Assembly (NCBI GenBank): GCA_035306725.1
Contig: DATGNN010000157.1
Location: forward strand, 1-25,060
Direction: 5' to 3'
Length of the DNA: 25,060 nt
From: JAAYEB01 sp035306725
Lineage (GTDB): Bacteria; Fibrobacterota; Chitinivibrionia; Chitinivibrionales; Chitinispirillaceae
Of the stretch, positions 1 through 7,601 are shown one piece after another; position 1 is the stretch's first letter; each line of letters starts with the position of its first letter. The notes beneath the pieces are model-generated. The model was not told the DNA's origin, made no database searches, and saw only the letters and a list, made by a program, of their open reading frames with translations. Both the position numbers and the translations under genes were made by a program.

Positions 1-408
1 TTTGATTGAATCGGTACTGTTAGAATAATACATTGTATTAAGACCGATTTGTCCTGAAATTCCGGGATAAACTATAAGATCAGGGAACGGAGTAATTGAT
101 AGAAATGCTGTGATTGGGAAACAGAGTGTCTTTTGTTTGCTGCTAACCTGGGAAATGTTTCCGATAACCATCTCTTCATCGGAGTAATTATTCCAGAGGA
201 AATTTATATCAGTACCGATAGCAATTTTTCTGTCGATGACTCTCCCGATTTGCAATGATGAGTTCCAGGCGGTTGGTTTTGAAGATTCCTTAAGCACATG
301 CGGCCAGAGTGGTCCGATTTGAATGTTTATAGTTCTTTCGGATGCTTCAGCAAAGAAGTACAGTCCCGAAAAAGTGACTGCCAATAATGTAATAAAAATC
401 TTTTTCAT
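1..408 (-). CDS. Secreted, probable outer-membrane beta-barrel protein (N-terminal part, cut by window edge)
   Basis: An open frame runs from an ATG at 408 leftward off the window with no stop, giving 136 residues. A good ribosome binding site (AGGAGA) lies just upstream of the ATG on the minus strand. Residues 1 to about 21 form a signal peptide: MKK start, hydrophobic core ITLLAVTFSGLYFF, then a small-residue stretch near AEA. The mature part alternates polar and hydrophobic residues and is rich in aromatic residues and Gly/Ser/Asn (for example NIQIGPLWPH and AIGTDINFLW), as in transmembrane beta-strands of small outer-membrane barrels. No family can be named from this fragment. Its start diverges from the next gene at 990, so it belongs to a different transcription unit. 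The secreted nature is well supported; the barrel assignment is inference. Confidence 0.75.
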   Translation of the reverse strand, partial: MKKIFITLLAVTFSGLYFFAEASERTINIQIGPLWPHVLKESSKPTAWNSSLQIGRVIDRKIAIGTDINFLWNNYSDEEMVIGNISQVSSKQKTLCFPITAFLSITPFPDLIVYPGISGQIGLNTMYYSNSTDSIK

Positions 409-432
409 ACGTTCTCTCCTCAAATTACTATC

Positions 433-461
433 AAAATAGTGGATTTCAGAATTAATAACAA
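433..461 (-). promoter_or_regulatory. Possible sigma70-type promoter for the leftward gene
   Basis: On the minus strand, TTGTTA (456-461) and TATTTT (433-438) are separated by 17 bases and sit just upstream of the ATG at 408. Both boxes deviate from consensus in an AT-rich context, so this is a weak call. Confidence 0.3.
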
Positions 462-691
462 CTTTCAAATCTGTTATTGGGGCAGTTCGGGACACTGAAT
501 TTTGCTTTTTTCTCTCTAAAATAGAAAAAACAGCCTGATTATGTGTTCTGTTTATCTTTATCCCGAAAAAGTAAAAGAGTCTGTCCCAACGTGCAAAAAC
601 AGAAACAGATGAGGTTTGATTGATATAATCCGGGAATGCAAAATTTATTCAGGAGTTTTTGTCAGGTGTTATGGAGAAAGAGTTATTAAAG

Positions 692-723
692 AACGCGTCC
701 GGCATTATTCTACCAGACGCGTT
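692..723. terminator. Strong GC-rich hairpin, terminator-like
   Basis: AACGCGTCCGG (692-702) pairs with CCAGACGCGTT (713-723): eleven positions with a single C-A mismatch and a 10-base loop. It is followed by TTTTGTCGCTTT on the plus strand, a short and interrupted T-tract. There is no rightward gene immediately upstream, so what it would terminate is unclear. It may instead belong to an untranslated RNA. Confidence 0.4.
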
Positions 724-745
724 TTGTCGCTTTACCCATTGATTA

Positions 746-763
746 GCAAGGGAGAGGCCTTGC
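746..763. repeat. Small perfect hairpin
   Basis: GCAAGG (746-751) pairs perfectly with CCTTGC (758-763) around a six-base loop. A Shine-Dalgarno-like AAGGAGGT follows directly. The function is unknown; it lies just after the terminator-like hairpin at 692-723. Confidence 0.3.
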
Positions 764-989
764 AATAAGGAGGTATATAAAAATTTAGTATTCAGATAGG
801 ATAAATGCAAGTTTTTGGAAGTCCCTGTGTTCCGGGCAAGTACTTGTAAAAAATTTTAATGCATTTAATGTCTGTTCGTGAGTCATCCGGATCGGAATGA
901 AAAACCAAAGTATTTGTAACAAATTGTTATTTTGTGCAATCTAATGTTACAGGTAGTATTTTCAATCAGAATACTTTCCGGGGGGTTTT

Positions 990-1769
990 ATGAGAATAAA
1001 AAATTTGTTTGTGATTCTTTTGCCAATGATTTCAATTGGATGCTATACCCAGTTGGCTACTTTGGACTATTCTCCGCCTCAACAGGAGGTGATAACTGAA
1101 GTTGATTCAACCGGAGATACTGTTAAAATTATTCGGGAAGTCGATACGATTGTTTCCAGAGAAAAGGAAACCTGTGTCTGGGTGCGTGATTATACCGGAT
1201 ATCCTCGTCTGAAATGTTATTCAACCTATTACCCCCGTGCCTGGATAACTTACAGCAATACTCCCTGGTGGTACAGGAATGATCCGTTCTGGCATGATTA
1301 TGATTATTGTCCCAGATACTATTATTATGATCCTTCATGTGGCTGTTGCAGATATATTGATAATTACAGATATCCATACAGGCGAGGAAGCTACAAAGGT
1401 GGAGGCAAAAGCTCTTCAGGCGGGTCTTCTTCATATACACCGCGTTCGTCTCGTTCAAAAGGTGTTCCAGGGTCAGGTTCTGCCATTCCGTCATCCGGTT
1501 CATCCCAGACTACCGGTCAGTTAAATAAATCTTTGAACGATAATACACAAAAGCAGGGAATTCAAACACCGGTCAGAAGTGGTAGAAGTGCTGGAGTACC
1601 CGATCCGGGAACAGCCAGGCCTGTAGATACTCAAAAAAGTGAAACCAGAACAGGTTCTGTTCCATTGAATACGGGTGAATCCATAAGACCTGAGCAGGAG
1701 CAAAAACCGAGTACGCCGGTTAGAAGAGGCAGAAGTGCTGGGGTTCCCGATGCTCGTGCAGTTGAATAA
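990..1769 (+). CDS. Low-complexity lipoprotein with Tyr-rich middle and Gly/Ser/Pro-rich tail
   Basis: A 259-aa protein with a lipoprotein signal: a basic start, hydrophobic LFVILLPMISIG, then Cys18 in a SIGC lipobox. The ATG follows a strong GGGGGG ribosome binding site. The middle (about 68-130) is dominated by Tyr, Trp and Asp and has a Cys cluster (Cys107, Cys117, Cys119, Cys120). The tail (131-259) is rich in Gly, Ser, Pro and Arg. Three short repeats stand out there: RSSRSKGVP at 152-160, RSGRSAGVP at 196-204 and RRGRSAGVP at 245-253. I do not recognise the family. The layout suggests a membrane-anchored surface or periplasmic protein with a disordered C-terminus. The gene lies close upstream of an outer-membrane protein gene and may be co-transcribed with it. 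The lipoprotein call is good; the function is unknown. Confidence 0.8.
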   Translation: MRIKNLFVILLPMISIGCYTQLATLDYSPPQQEVITEVDSTGDTVKIIREVDTIVSREKETCVWVRDYTGYPRLKCYSTYYPRAWITYSNTPWWYRNDPFWHDYDYCPRYYYYDPSCGCCRYIDNYRYPYRRGSYKGGGKSSSGGSSSYTPRSSRSKGVPGSGSAIPSSGSSQTTGQLNKSLNDNTQKQGIQTPVRSGRSAGVPDPGTARPVDTQKSETRTGSVPLNTGESIRPEQEQKPSTPVRRGRSAGVPDARAVE

Positions 1770-1859
1770 TAACCAGTCTCGATGAGGGGATGTTTAAATA
1801 ATGAAATCTGGAATCGAATACCGGTCAGAACACAAGCTAAAAGAGTATGGAGTTTAGCT

Positions 1860-3110
1860 ATGAGAAATAGAATTCAAGTTTTAATACTGATATTTGTTAT
1901 CAGTTCGGGTGCTGCTGCCAGTATGAGAATTTCACAGCAAAGTGGTGTCGGTACTCGTGCTGCTGCGATGGCAAACAATTATGTTGCGTTATCAAACGAT
2001 CTTTCCGGGCTTTTCTGGAATCCTGCGGGAATGGCTTTTTCTCCTGTAAGAGAGTTTCAGACATCATTGGAAGGTAGCAGACTCAACAGTGAATCGAAGT
2101 TTTTTGGAACCGGGCGATTTGATGATATGCAACGATTGAAGATATCCGGTGCAGGTTTAATGATGGCTATTCCTGCGACACAGGGGGGGCTAACTGTTGC
2201 GGGCGCGTTTCAGAACCCGATTATCTTTGATGATATTTCATCATACAATGGTAGTTATTTGGATGTTAGTAACAGGAAAATTGAAGTAGAACATCAATTA
2301 AAGAATTCTGGTGGGCTTCGGTTGTGGAGCGCTGGTTTTGGTCTTCAGATAGCCCCTTCACTTGCAGCCGGATTAGCGCTTTCTTTGATTTCCGGAAAAG
2401 ATGATGCTGTGGATAATTACATGGATATAATAGATAATGATTTATACAGTCACAAAATAAAAATTGAAGGAAAGTATTTTGGCTATGATCTGCGGCTTGG
2501 CATGATGTATAGGACAGATCTTTTCGGGGCTGGAATAAGATTATGTATACCTCAGATAATAAAACTGCGTGAGTGGGAAAATGGTGACAGGATTGGTGAA
2601 GCATTAATGTACAGTTCTTATTCAGGTGCAGGAGGTTTCAGCTTTTCATTACCGTTTGTTACTGTATCTGTTGAAGGAAGAGCGACATTGCCTATGGATT
2701 ATCTTTTCCCTTCCGAACCTATTCCATCAAACAGTCAGGCAAGTCGTTTCAAAAAGGGTGGAGGAATCGGGCTGGAATTTCCGATGATAGTTGCTCCTGT
2801 GCTTTTGAGACTCGGGTATTCTTATGATGATCTGGATCTTTATAAGTATGTGATTCGATATGAAGATCAGGGAAGCAGGTATTTTGATTGGTATGGATAT
2901 GGATTAGAACATGTTCCCGCAAATGTGGATCAGGGTATCGAGGTTGATAAAAATCGTCAGCAGTTAACAGCAGGTCTTGGTTTTTTCAACAGTTCTGCAA
3001 GTTTTGATATATCTTACGGATATCAGTTCTGGAGCATAATTACCAGAAAGAATCTGAAACAGGATTATAATATGCATCGTGTATCAACATCTCTGGCAAT
3101 AAGGTTCTGA
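1860..3110 (+). CDS. FadL/TodX- or PorV-like outer-membrane beta-barrel protein
   Basis: From the ATG at 1860 the protein has 416 residues and begins with a clean signal peptide (hydrophobic QVLILIFVISSGAAA). A GGAG ribosome binding site lies just upstream. An in-frame ATG at 1782 would add 26 residues before the signal peptide with no good ribosome binding site, so the later start is preferred. Residues 46-59, NDLSGLFWNPAGMA, are the hallmark N-terminal motif shared by OMPP1/FadL/TodX and PorV/UPF0164-type barrels. The rest is glycine-rich with alternating strand pattern and ends in a terminal Phe (LAIRF), as expected for substrates of the outer-membrane barrel-assembly machinery. FadL members import hydrophobic compounds; PorV members serve type IX secretion. 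The sequence alone does not decide which applies. The start of rnhA follows after 5 bases. Confidence 0.8.
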   Translation: MRNRIQVLILIFVISSGAAASMRISQQSGVGTRAAAMANNYVALSNDLSGLFWNPAGMAFSPVREFQTSLEGSRLNSESKFFGTGRFDDMQRLKISGAGLMMAIPATQGGLTVAGAFQNPIIFDDISSYNGSYLDVSNRKIEVEHQLKNSGGLRLWSAGFGLQIAPSLAAGLALSLISGKDDAVDNYMDIIDNDLYSHKIKIEGKYFGYDLRLGMMYRTDLFGAGIRLCIPQIIKLREWENGDRIGEALMYSSYSGAGGFSFSLPFVTVSVEGRATLPMDYLFPSEPIPSNSQASRFKKGGGIGLEFPMIVAPVLLRLGYSYDDLDLYKYVIRYEDQGSRYFDWYGYGLEHVPANVDQGIEVDKNRQQLTAGLGFFNSSASFDISYGYQFWSIITRKNLKQDYNMHRVSTSLAIRF

Positions 3111-3115
3111 TCTGC

Positions 3116-3574
3116 ATGAAAAAAGTTACCATATATTCCGATGGCGCGTGTTCAGGTAATCCCGGTCCCGGGGGATATGGCGTTATATTAAGATGTAATA
3201 GTCACGAAAAAGAGTTATCAGGCGGGTTTAAAAATACAACAAACAACCGCATGGAACTGATGGGTGCTATAAAGGGGCTTGAGGCTCTTAAAGAAACTTG
3301 TGAAGTTACTCTTGTGACAGATTCTCAGTATGTTGTTAATGCAATTGAAAAAGGATGGGCCAGGAAGTGGAAGGCCAATGGATGGATGCGCAACAAAACT
3401 GACAAGGCACTTAATTCGGATCTTTGGGATAAATTATTAACACTTGTTTCAAAGCACAAAGTGAGTTTCAATTGGGTACGCGGACACAAAGGACATCCTG
3501 AAAACGAAAGGTGTGACCGATTAGCGGTTAATGCTGCATCAGGAAATGACCTCCCCGAAGATGTCCGCAGCTAA
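3116..3574 (+). CDS. rnhA: Ribonuclease HI
   Basis: A 152-aa protein matching bacterial RNase HI over its full length. This cytoplasmic enzyme cleaves the RNA strand of RNA-DNA hybrids, removing primers and R-loops. All catalytic residues are present at almost the same numbers as in the Escherichia coli enzyme: Asp9 in YSDGACSGNPGPGG, Glu47 in NNRMELMGA, Asp69 in TDSQYV, His124 in RGHKGHPEN and Asp134 in ERCDRLA. The basic handle region (residues about 80-100, WARKWKANGW onward) used for hybrid binding is also present, so this is the type that can act without extra binding domains. It follows the outer-membrane protein gene by 5 bases, so the two are probably co-transcribed, though there is no functional link. 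The call is near certain. Confidence 0.97.
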   Translation: MKKVTIYSDGACSGNPGPGGYGVILRCNSHEKELSGGFKNTTNNRMELMGAIKGLEALKETCEVTLVTDSQYVVNAIEKGWARKWKANGWMRNKTDKALNSDLWDKLLTLVSKHKVSFNWVRGHKGHPENERCDRLAVNAASGNDLPEDVRS

Positions 3575-3590
3575 AAAACCAGGCTCTTTA

Positions 3591-3604
3591 TCAGGATCAC
3601 CTGA
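3591..3604 (+). terminator. Weak hairpin after rnhA, possible terminator
   Basis: TCAGG (3591-3595) pairs with CCTGA (3600-3604) around an ATCA loop, followed by GACGTTTTAG. The stem is short and the T-tract poor, so this is a weak terminator candidate. The rest of the 288-base gap before tolQ shows no gene. Confidence 0.25.
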
Positions 3605-3862
3605 GACGTTTTAGAATCTGAATAGCATAATGGGATGGTTACAGCTCCTGTAATTCATAGCATACGGATTTTTGGCCGCAATCTTTAGTTTGACTTATTT
3701 TCATTTCAGGAAGTAATTTTGTATGATACGTAATTGTTCCGGAATTTTGGGGCAGTTATACAGGACTACGAATATCATATGTCAAAATACATAAACCAAT
3801 TATTGTTGATAATATAAATTGTTTTGAATTAAAAGCTGATTAGAGCGCAGAAAGGATATTTC

Positions 3863-4606
3863 ATGAGTACTCCTGTACTGGATATGATTCTCCGTTCAGG
3901 TTTGATGGGGCGGATTATCATCAGTATGTTAATGATATTGTCTTTGATTACATGGGCAATTATCTTCAATCGTTTTTTTGTTTTAAGCCGGGTAAGAGCT
4001 GGAAACGGATTGTTTCGTCGCATGTATGAGTCTTTGAAAAGGGTTTCTGATATTGAAAATATGGACAAAAAGGTACTTGAGTCGCCTATGGCGCAAATGG
4101 GTCGGGCTGGAGCATCTGAATATCGCAGGATACTTGAGGATGCGCGGTCGCATACAGCAGTAAAAGACTGGTCTTTTTTTCTTCAAAATCAATTTACAAT
4201 GGCCCAGGATAAACTGGAAAGTATATTTTCTGCTCTTATTCAGCCATTCGACAAGGGTGTTTTTCTTCTGGCCATGATAAGCAGTATAGCTCCGTTTATG
4301 GGACTGCTTGGAACAGTTTGGGGTATTATGAACTCCTTTTATGAAATCGGGAATCAGGGGTCAGCCAGTTTGCCTGTAGTTGCGCCTGGTATAGCTGAAG
4401 CATTGATTACTACAATTGTGGGACTTGCAGTTGCGATTCCGGCGTTGTTTTTTTACAACTATTTTAATCATCGAGCCGAACGGATTGAAAATGAGATGGA
4501 TGAGTTTAAGGATGTTCTTCTTGTCCGTGTTAAAAGAGAAATCTTTAATCTGTTATATACTGAACGCCCGTCAAAACCATCCGGGATAAAAACTGATAGC
4601 AGATAG
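3863..4606 (+). CDS. tolQ: TolQ proton-channel subunit of the Tol-Pal system
   Basis: A 247-aa MotA/TolQ/ExbB-family inner-membrane protein. With TolR it forms the proton-driven motor that energises TolA during outer-membrane constriction and maintenance. Three membrane segments are visible: about 16-40 (GRIIISMLMILSLITWAIIF), 132-160 and 178-200. The second holds the family signature GLLGTVWGIM with the channel Thr151. The third, beginning ALITTIVGLAVAIPA, has Thr183/Thr184 facing the channel. The length is normal for the family (about 230 residues). An AAAGGA ribosome binding site precedes the ATG. The gene heads a six-gene cluster, with tolR 14 bases downstream. ExbB is the alternative, but the tolB-pal neighbours make TolQ the secure choice. 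Confidence 0.95.
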   Translation: MSTPVLDMILRSGLMGRIIISMLMILSLITWAIIFNRFFVLSRVRAGNGLFRRMYESLKRVSDIENMDKKVLESPMAQMGRAGASEYRRILEDARSHTAVKDWSFFLQNQFTMAQDKLESIFSALIQPFDKGVFLLAMISSIAPFMGLLGTVWGIMNSFYEIGNQGSASLPVVAPGIAEALITTIVGLAVAIPALFFYNYFNHRAERIENEMDEFKDVLLVRVKREIFNLLYTERPSKPSGIKTDSR

Positions 4607-4620
4607 GATCAGGATAAGAG

Positions 4621-5043
4621 ATGAGTAAAAAGAGAAAAGCCCGCCGTCGTCATGTGATCAGTGAATTGAATCTTACAAATCTGATTGATGTGGTATTTGC
4701 ATTGCTCATAATTTTCATGATAACAGCGCCAATGATGACACAAGGGGTCCAGGTTGATCTGCCTAAAACAGATTCCGAAAATGTGGAAGTCAATCAGTCG
4801 ATTCAGGTTTCCATTAATGGGCGAAATGAGATCTTTATTGATCAGGAAAAAGTTTCTCTTGTAGATTTCAGAAGTGAATTCAAGGATGTGTTTGCAAGTC
4901 AAACAGAGATACCGGTTTTTATTAATGCTGATTCCAGAGTTCCATATGGACTTGTAGTGAAGGTGATTTCTGAAATACAGAACGCAGGTGTTGTAAAACT
5001 TGGATTTTTAACTGCTCCTATGGACGTGGCAGGCGGGTATTGA
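4621..5043 (+). CDS. tolR: TolR/ExbD-family motor subunit
   Basis: A 140-aa protein of the ExbD/TolR family: a short basic cytoplasmic start (MSKKRKARRR), one membrane helix (about 20-40) and a periplasmic domain. The helix carries the conserved proton-carrying aspartate in LTNLIDVVFALLIIF, at Asp23. It partners with TolQ to turn proton flow into force on TolA. The periplasmic part ends with the usual family pattern (PVFINADSRVPYGLVVKVI, then GVVKLGFLT). Its length is standard. The stop overlaps the next start by one base (TGATG), which implies translational coupling with tolA. Confidence 0.95.
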   Translation: MSKKRKARRRHVISELNLTNLIDVVFALLIIFMITAPMMTQGVQVDLPKTDSENVEVNQSIQVSINGRNEIFIDQEKVSLVDFRSEFKDVFASQTEIPVFINADSRVPYGLVVKVISEIQNAGVVKLGFLTAPMDVAGGY

Positions 5044-5744
5044 TGGTCTTTATGGTTCCGGAAGTTAAAAGGGAAACCTGTAGAGAAGCATCATTTGGTT
5101 TAGTACTGGGGATATCTGTTGTTTTTCATATCCTGATACTGGTAATTATACCGATAGTAACAAAACTGTTATGGAAACCGACCAGGTTTGAACGGCCAAA
5201 GACTTTTCAACTTGTCAGTACACCATTGCCTCCTGCACCGGCAAAGAAGGTTCCTGTAAAAAAGGAGGCTCCGAGGCAAAGGATGCCTGTAAAGGAAACA
5301 AAACCACAGCCTAAAAAGCTTCCGACTGAAAAAAAGATAACACCAAAAAAGCAGGAAGCGCAGCGAAAAAAGGAGGCTGCAAGGCCGATTGAAGAGAACC
5401 TTGATGAACTGGCGTCTATACTTGATGAGATCCCGGCTCCTGCGCAGGTCGCTGCTGTGGGGGATTTTAAATATCACTGGTATCTGATGAATGTTCAGCA
5501 AAAACTAGAGAGAAACTGGAATCCACCAAGAAAAGATGATAAATTGAAGGTCGAGGTTTCCTTTACCATATTTACTGATGGTTCGATATCGGAGCCCTCC
5601 ATCCGGCGCTCTTCAGGAAACAGCTCGCTGGATAATCTGGCTATCAGGGCTGTTAAACTCGCAGCACCTTTTGGTAAACTGCCTCCGGGATTTTCCGGAA
5701 ATAAAATCGATCTTAATTGTACACTTATTCCAACAAGGAAGTAA
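5043..5744 (+). CDS. tolA: TolA/TonB-family energy-transducing periplasmic protein
   Basis: The ATG at 5043 overlaps the tolR stop (TGATG) and gives 233 residues; a TTG at 5040 is an alternative. A single membrane helix lies at about 17-44 (GLVLGISVVFHILILVIIPIV). Next comes a Pro/Lys-rich linker (about 60-112: PLPPAPAKK, QPKKLPTEKK, PKKQEAQRKK). A TonB/TolA C-terminal domain follows at about 141-233, including ERNWNPPRKDD, VSFTIFTDGSISEPSI and LDNLAIRAVKLAAPFGKLP. It would connect the TolQR motor to TolB/Pal at the outer membrane. The linker is short and proline-rich, more like TonB than the long helical TolA of Escherichia coli; this form is common in Tol clusters outside the gammaproteobacteria. 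Placement between tolR and tolB supports TolA. Confidence 0.88.
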   Translation: MVFMVPEVKRETCREASFGLVLGISVVFHILILVIIPIVTKLLWKPTRFERPKTFQLVSTPLPPAPAKKVPVKKEAPRQRMPVKETKPQPKKLPTEKKITPKKQEAQRKKEAARPIEENLDELASILDEIPAPAQVAAVGDFKYHWYLMNVQQKLERNWNPPRKDDKLKVEVSFTIFTDGSISEPSIRRSSGNSSLDNLAIRAVKLAAPFGKLPPGFSGNKIDLNCTLIPTRK

Positions 5745-5755
5745 CAGGAAATAAT

Positions 5756-6997
5756 ATGAAAAAACCGAGAATTCTGATAATCATATTGTTTATATTTACA
5801 AATGCGCTTTATGCAGAAGAATTCGACCTGAATGTCTATGCTTCCAAATTCGACAGTATCCCGATAGGTATAATCGATTTTAGTTCCACCGGTACCAGGT
5901 TTAAAAAAGACCAGCCGCACGAGGTTATTGCGCACGATCTTGATTTCTGCGGGAGATTCAATGTGGTATCTGTATCCCAGTATGACAGTGCTGTTTTTGC
6001 AGATGCAAGTGCAGGAATCTATGTTGATGGAGAATATACTGTTGAGGGTAGTGAAACAGTTATTAACTGTTATTTACGTGATGTTGCAAGCCAGGAACTT
6101 ATTATCGGGAAAAAGTACAAAGGTGAGCAAAATGTGGTCAGGGCAATGATGCACAGGTATTGCAATGAACTTGTGGAGATGCTTTTTGGGGACAGAGGTA
6201 TTTTTGAATCCCGGATATTGTATGTTAAATCCGGTACAGGGAAACGGGATATTGCCATAATGGATTTTGATGGTTATAATCACAGGCAGATTACAAAAAA
6301 TAATGTTGTCAATATATTTCCGGCGTTTGTTACAAAAAATTCCATGATATGGACTTCGTACGAGCGTGGTAAACCGGATCTGTATATCGGTTCTGTTGCA
6401 GATGGATCATCAAAACTGTTCATTTACAGCAAGGGCGTGGAGTCTTCACCTGCGGTTTCTCCTGTAGATGGAACCGTAGCTTATGCATCATCAAGAAACG
6501 GAAATATGGATGTTTACATATGCAATTCAGACAAAACCAATGTACGTCAGCTTACTGTTCATTACGGTGTAGATACATCACCGGCATGGTCACCGAACGG
6601 ATATCAGATTGCATTTACTTCAGACCGAAGCGGTAATCCTCAGATTTATGTAATGGATTCTGATGGTGCTAATCAGCATAGGATTACTTTTGAGCATAAA
6701 TATGCAGATTCTCCGGCATGGTCTCCCAAAGGGGACAAAATCGCATACATGGCAACGGGTGAAAACGGGAAATTTGATATCTGGACAATTGCTCCGGATG
6801 GTACAAACCCTCAAAAAGTAACAAGTATTTCAGGGCATAACGAGTATCCTAAATGGGCACCGGATGGCTCTCTGATCGCCTTTGTGAATTCTACCGGCAG
6901 TTATAGCGATTTGTATGTTGTTAAGGCTGACGGAAGCAGGGAACGAAGAGTTACAAAAAGAGGTGACGTAAAAATGCCAGACTGGTCGGATTTTTAA
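5756..6997 (+). CDS. tolB: TolB periplasmic beta-propeller protein
   Basis: From the ATG at 5756 (with AGGA just upstream) the protein has 413 residues and a signal peptide MKKPRILIIILFIFTNALYA. Starting upstream at 5717 would bury that signal and overlap tolA, so it is rejected. The N-terminal domain (about 25-150, including IPIGIIDFSSTGTRFKKD) matches the TolB amino domain. From about 155 on, repeats of the TolB/WD40-like propeller are plain: RDIAIMDFDGYNHRQIT, SSPAVSPVDGTVAYAS, TSPAWSPNGYQIAFTSDR, DSPAWSPKGDKIAYMA and YPKWAPDGSLIAFV. TolB binds Pal and outer-membrane proteins in the periplasm. Order and spacing match the standard tol-pal operon. The call is secure. Confidence 0.95.
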   Translation: MKKPRILIIILFIFTNALYAEEFDLNVYASKFDSIPIGIIDFSSTGTRFKKDQPHEVIAHDLDFCGRFNVVSVSQYDSAVFADASAGIYVDGEYTVEGSETVINCYLRDVASQELIIGKKYKGEQNVVRAMMHRYCNELVEMLFGDRGIFESRILYVKSGTGKRDIAIMDFDGYNHRQITKNNVVNIFPAFVTKNSMIWTSYERGKPDLYIGSVADGSSKLFIYSKGVESSPAVSPVDGTVAYASSRNGNMDVYICNSDKTNVRQLTVHYGVDTSPAWSPNGYQIAFTSDRSGNPQIYVMDSDGANQHRITFEHKYADSPAWSPKGDKIAYMATGENGKFDIWTIAPDGTNPQKVTSISGHNEYPKWAPDGSLIAFVNSTGSYSDLYVVKADGSRERRVTKRGDVKMPDWSDF

Positions 6998-7010
6998 TAC
7001 CGGTATTTTT

Positions 7011-7583
7011 ATGATTAAAAAAAGATCTGTATCAGTGCTGTTTTCTTTATTTTCCGTAATGATTGTTTTGTCATGTTCTCATAGTTTAAAATCAAAAAAA
7101 CAGCAGGATAATTTCAACTTAACCAAAAGTAAAGAAAAATACACAGCTGTTCCGGAAAACAAACTTTTTGCATCAGTTGATACTACCGACGAGGCGGTGT
7201 TTACAGAAGCTCAGTTGATAGAGTCGCTTTTGCAAAAAGTAAACGAAGTTCTGAAACCGGTTTATTTTGAATATAACAGTTTTCAACTGGGTCAGGATGC
7301 AGTTGAGCTGTTAATAAAGATTGCTGAATTCCTGAAAGAAAATCCGGGTATTCGTGTTCTTGTGCAGGGACACTGTGATGAACGCGGATCTTCGGAGTAT
7401 AATATGGGATTAGGTGAAAACCGGGCGAAAGTGATAAAAGAGTATTTAATTAATTGTGGTATCAATTCAGTTAGAGTTGAGGTCACTTCTTATGGCAAAG
7501 AAAAACCGGTAATACTAAATTGTACTGATCAACAGTGTCACTCAAAAAATCGCCGTTGTGAATTTGTTTCACTAACGCGATAA
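7011..7583 (+). CDS. pal: Pal, peptidoglycan-associated lipoprotein
   Basis: A 190-aa outer-membrane lipoprotein with Cys22 in a VLSC lipobox and an OmpA-type peptidoglycan-binding domain at about 80-190. Key motifs are VYFEYNSFQL, RVLVQGHCDERGSSEYN and MGLGENRAKVIKEYL, then SYGKEKPVILN and SKNRRCEF. The Asp and Arg that bind diaminopimelate in the family correspond to Asp123 and Arg138 of these motifs. Pal ties the outer membrane to peptidoglycan and is moved by TolB. The cysteines at 122, 149, 171, 176 and 183 are noteworthy: 171/176 match a pair often seen in Pal proteins, while Cys122 replaces the usual Thr in GHTDERG. No clear ribosome binding site is seen, so translation may depend on coupling. 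Confidence 0.95.
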   Translation: MIKKRSVSVLFSLFSVMIVLSCSHSLKSKKQQDNFNLTKSKEKYTAVPENKLFASVDTTDEAVFTEAQLIESLLQKVNEVLKPVYFEYNSFQLGQDAVELLIKIAEFLKENPGIRVLVQGHCDERGSSEYNMGLGENRAKVIKEYLINCGINSVRVEVTSYGKEKPVILNCTDQQCHSKNRRCEFVSLTR

Positions 7584-7601
7584 AAGTGAAAGGCAGATGT
7601 C

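Larger units (their letters stand above)
409..989. other. Non-coding gap between divergent genes
   Basis: I find no credible gene in these 581 bases. The stretch holds a possible leftward promoter near 433-461 and two hairpins at 692-723 and 746-763. A Shine-Dalgarno-like AAGGAGGT at about 767-774 is not followed by a usable start codon. The gap ends in a strong GGGGGG ribosome binding site before the lipoprotein gene at 990. A structured RNA around 690-770 cannot be excluded. Confidence 0.5.

Noticed and set aside
767..847. 14-codon ORF from an ATG near 805 after AAGGAGGT
   Set aside because: The ribosome binding site is about 30 bases too far from the ATG and the peptide has no recognisable features.
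1782..1859. Longer N-terminus for the FadL/PorV-like protein
   Set aside because: It would place 26 charged residues before a clean signal peptide and has no good ribosome binding site; the ATG at 1860 fits better.
5717..5755. Upstream start for tolB
   Set aside because: It overlaps tolA and hides the signal peptide; the ATG at 5756 has AGGA upstream.
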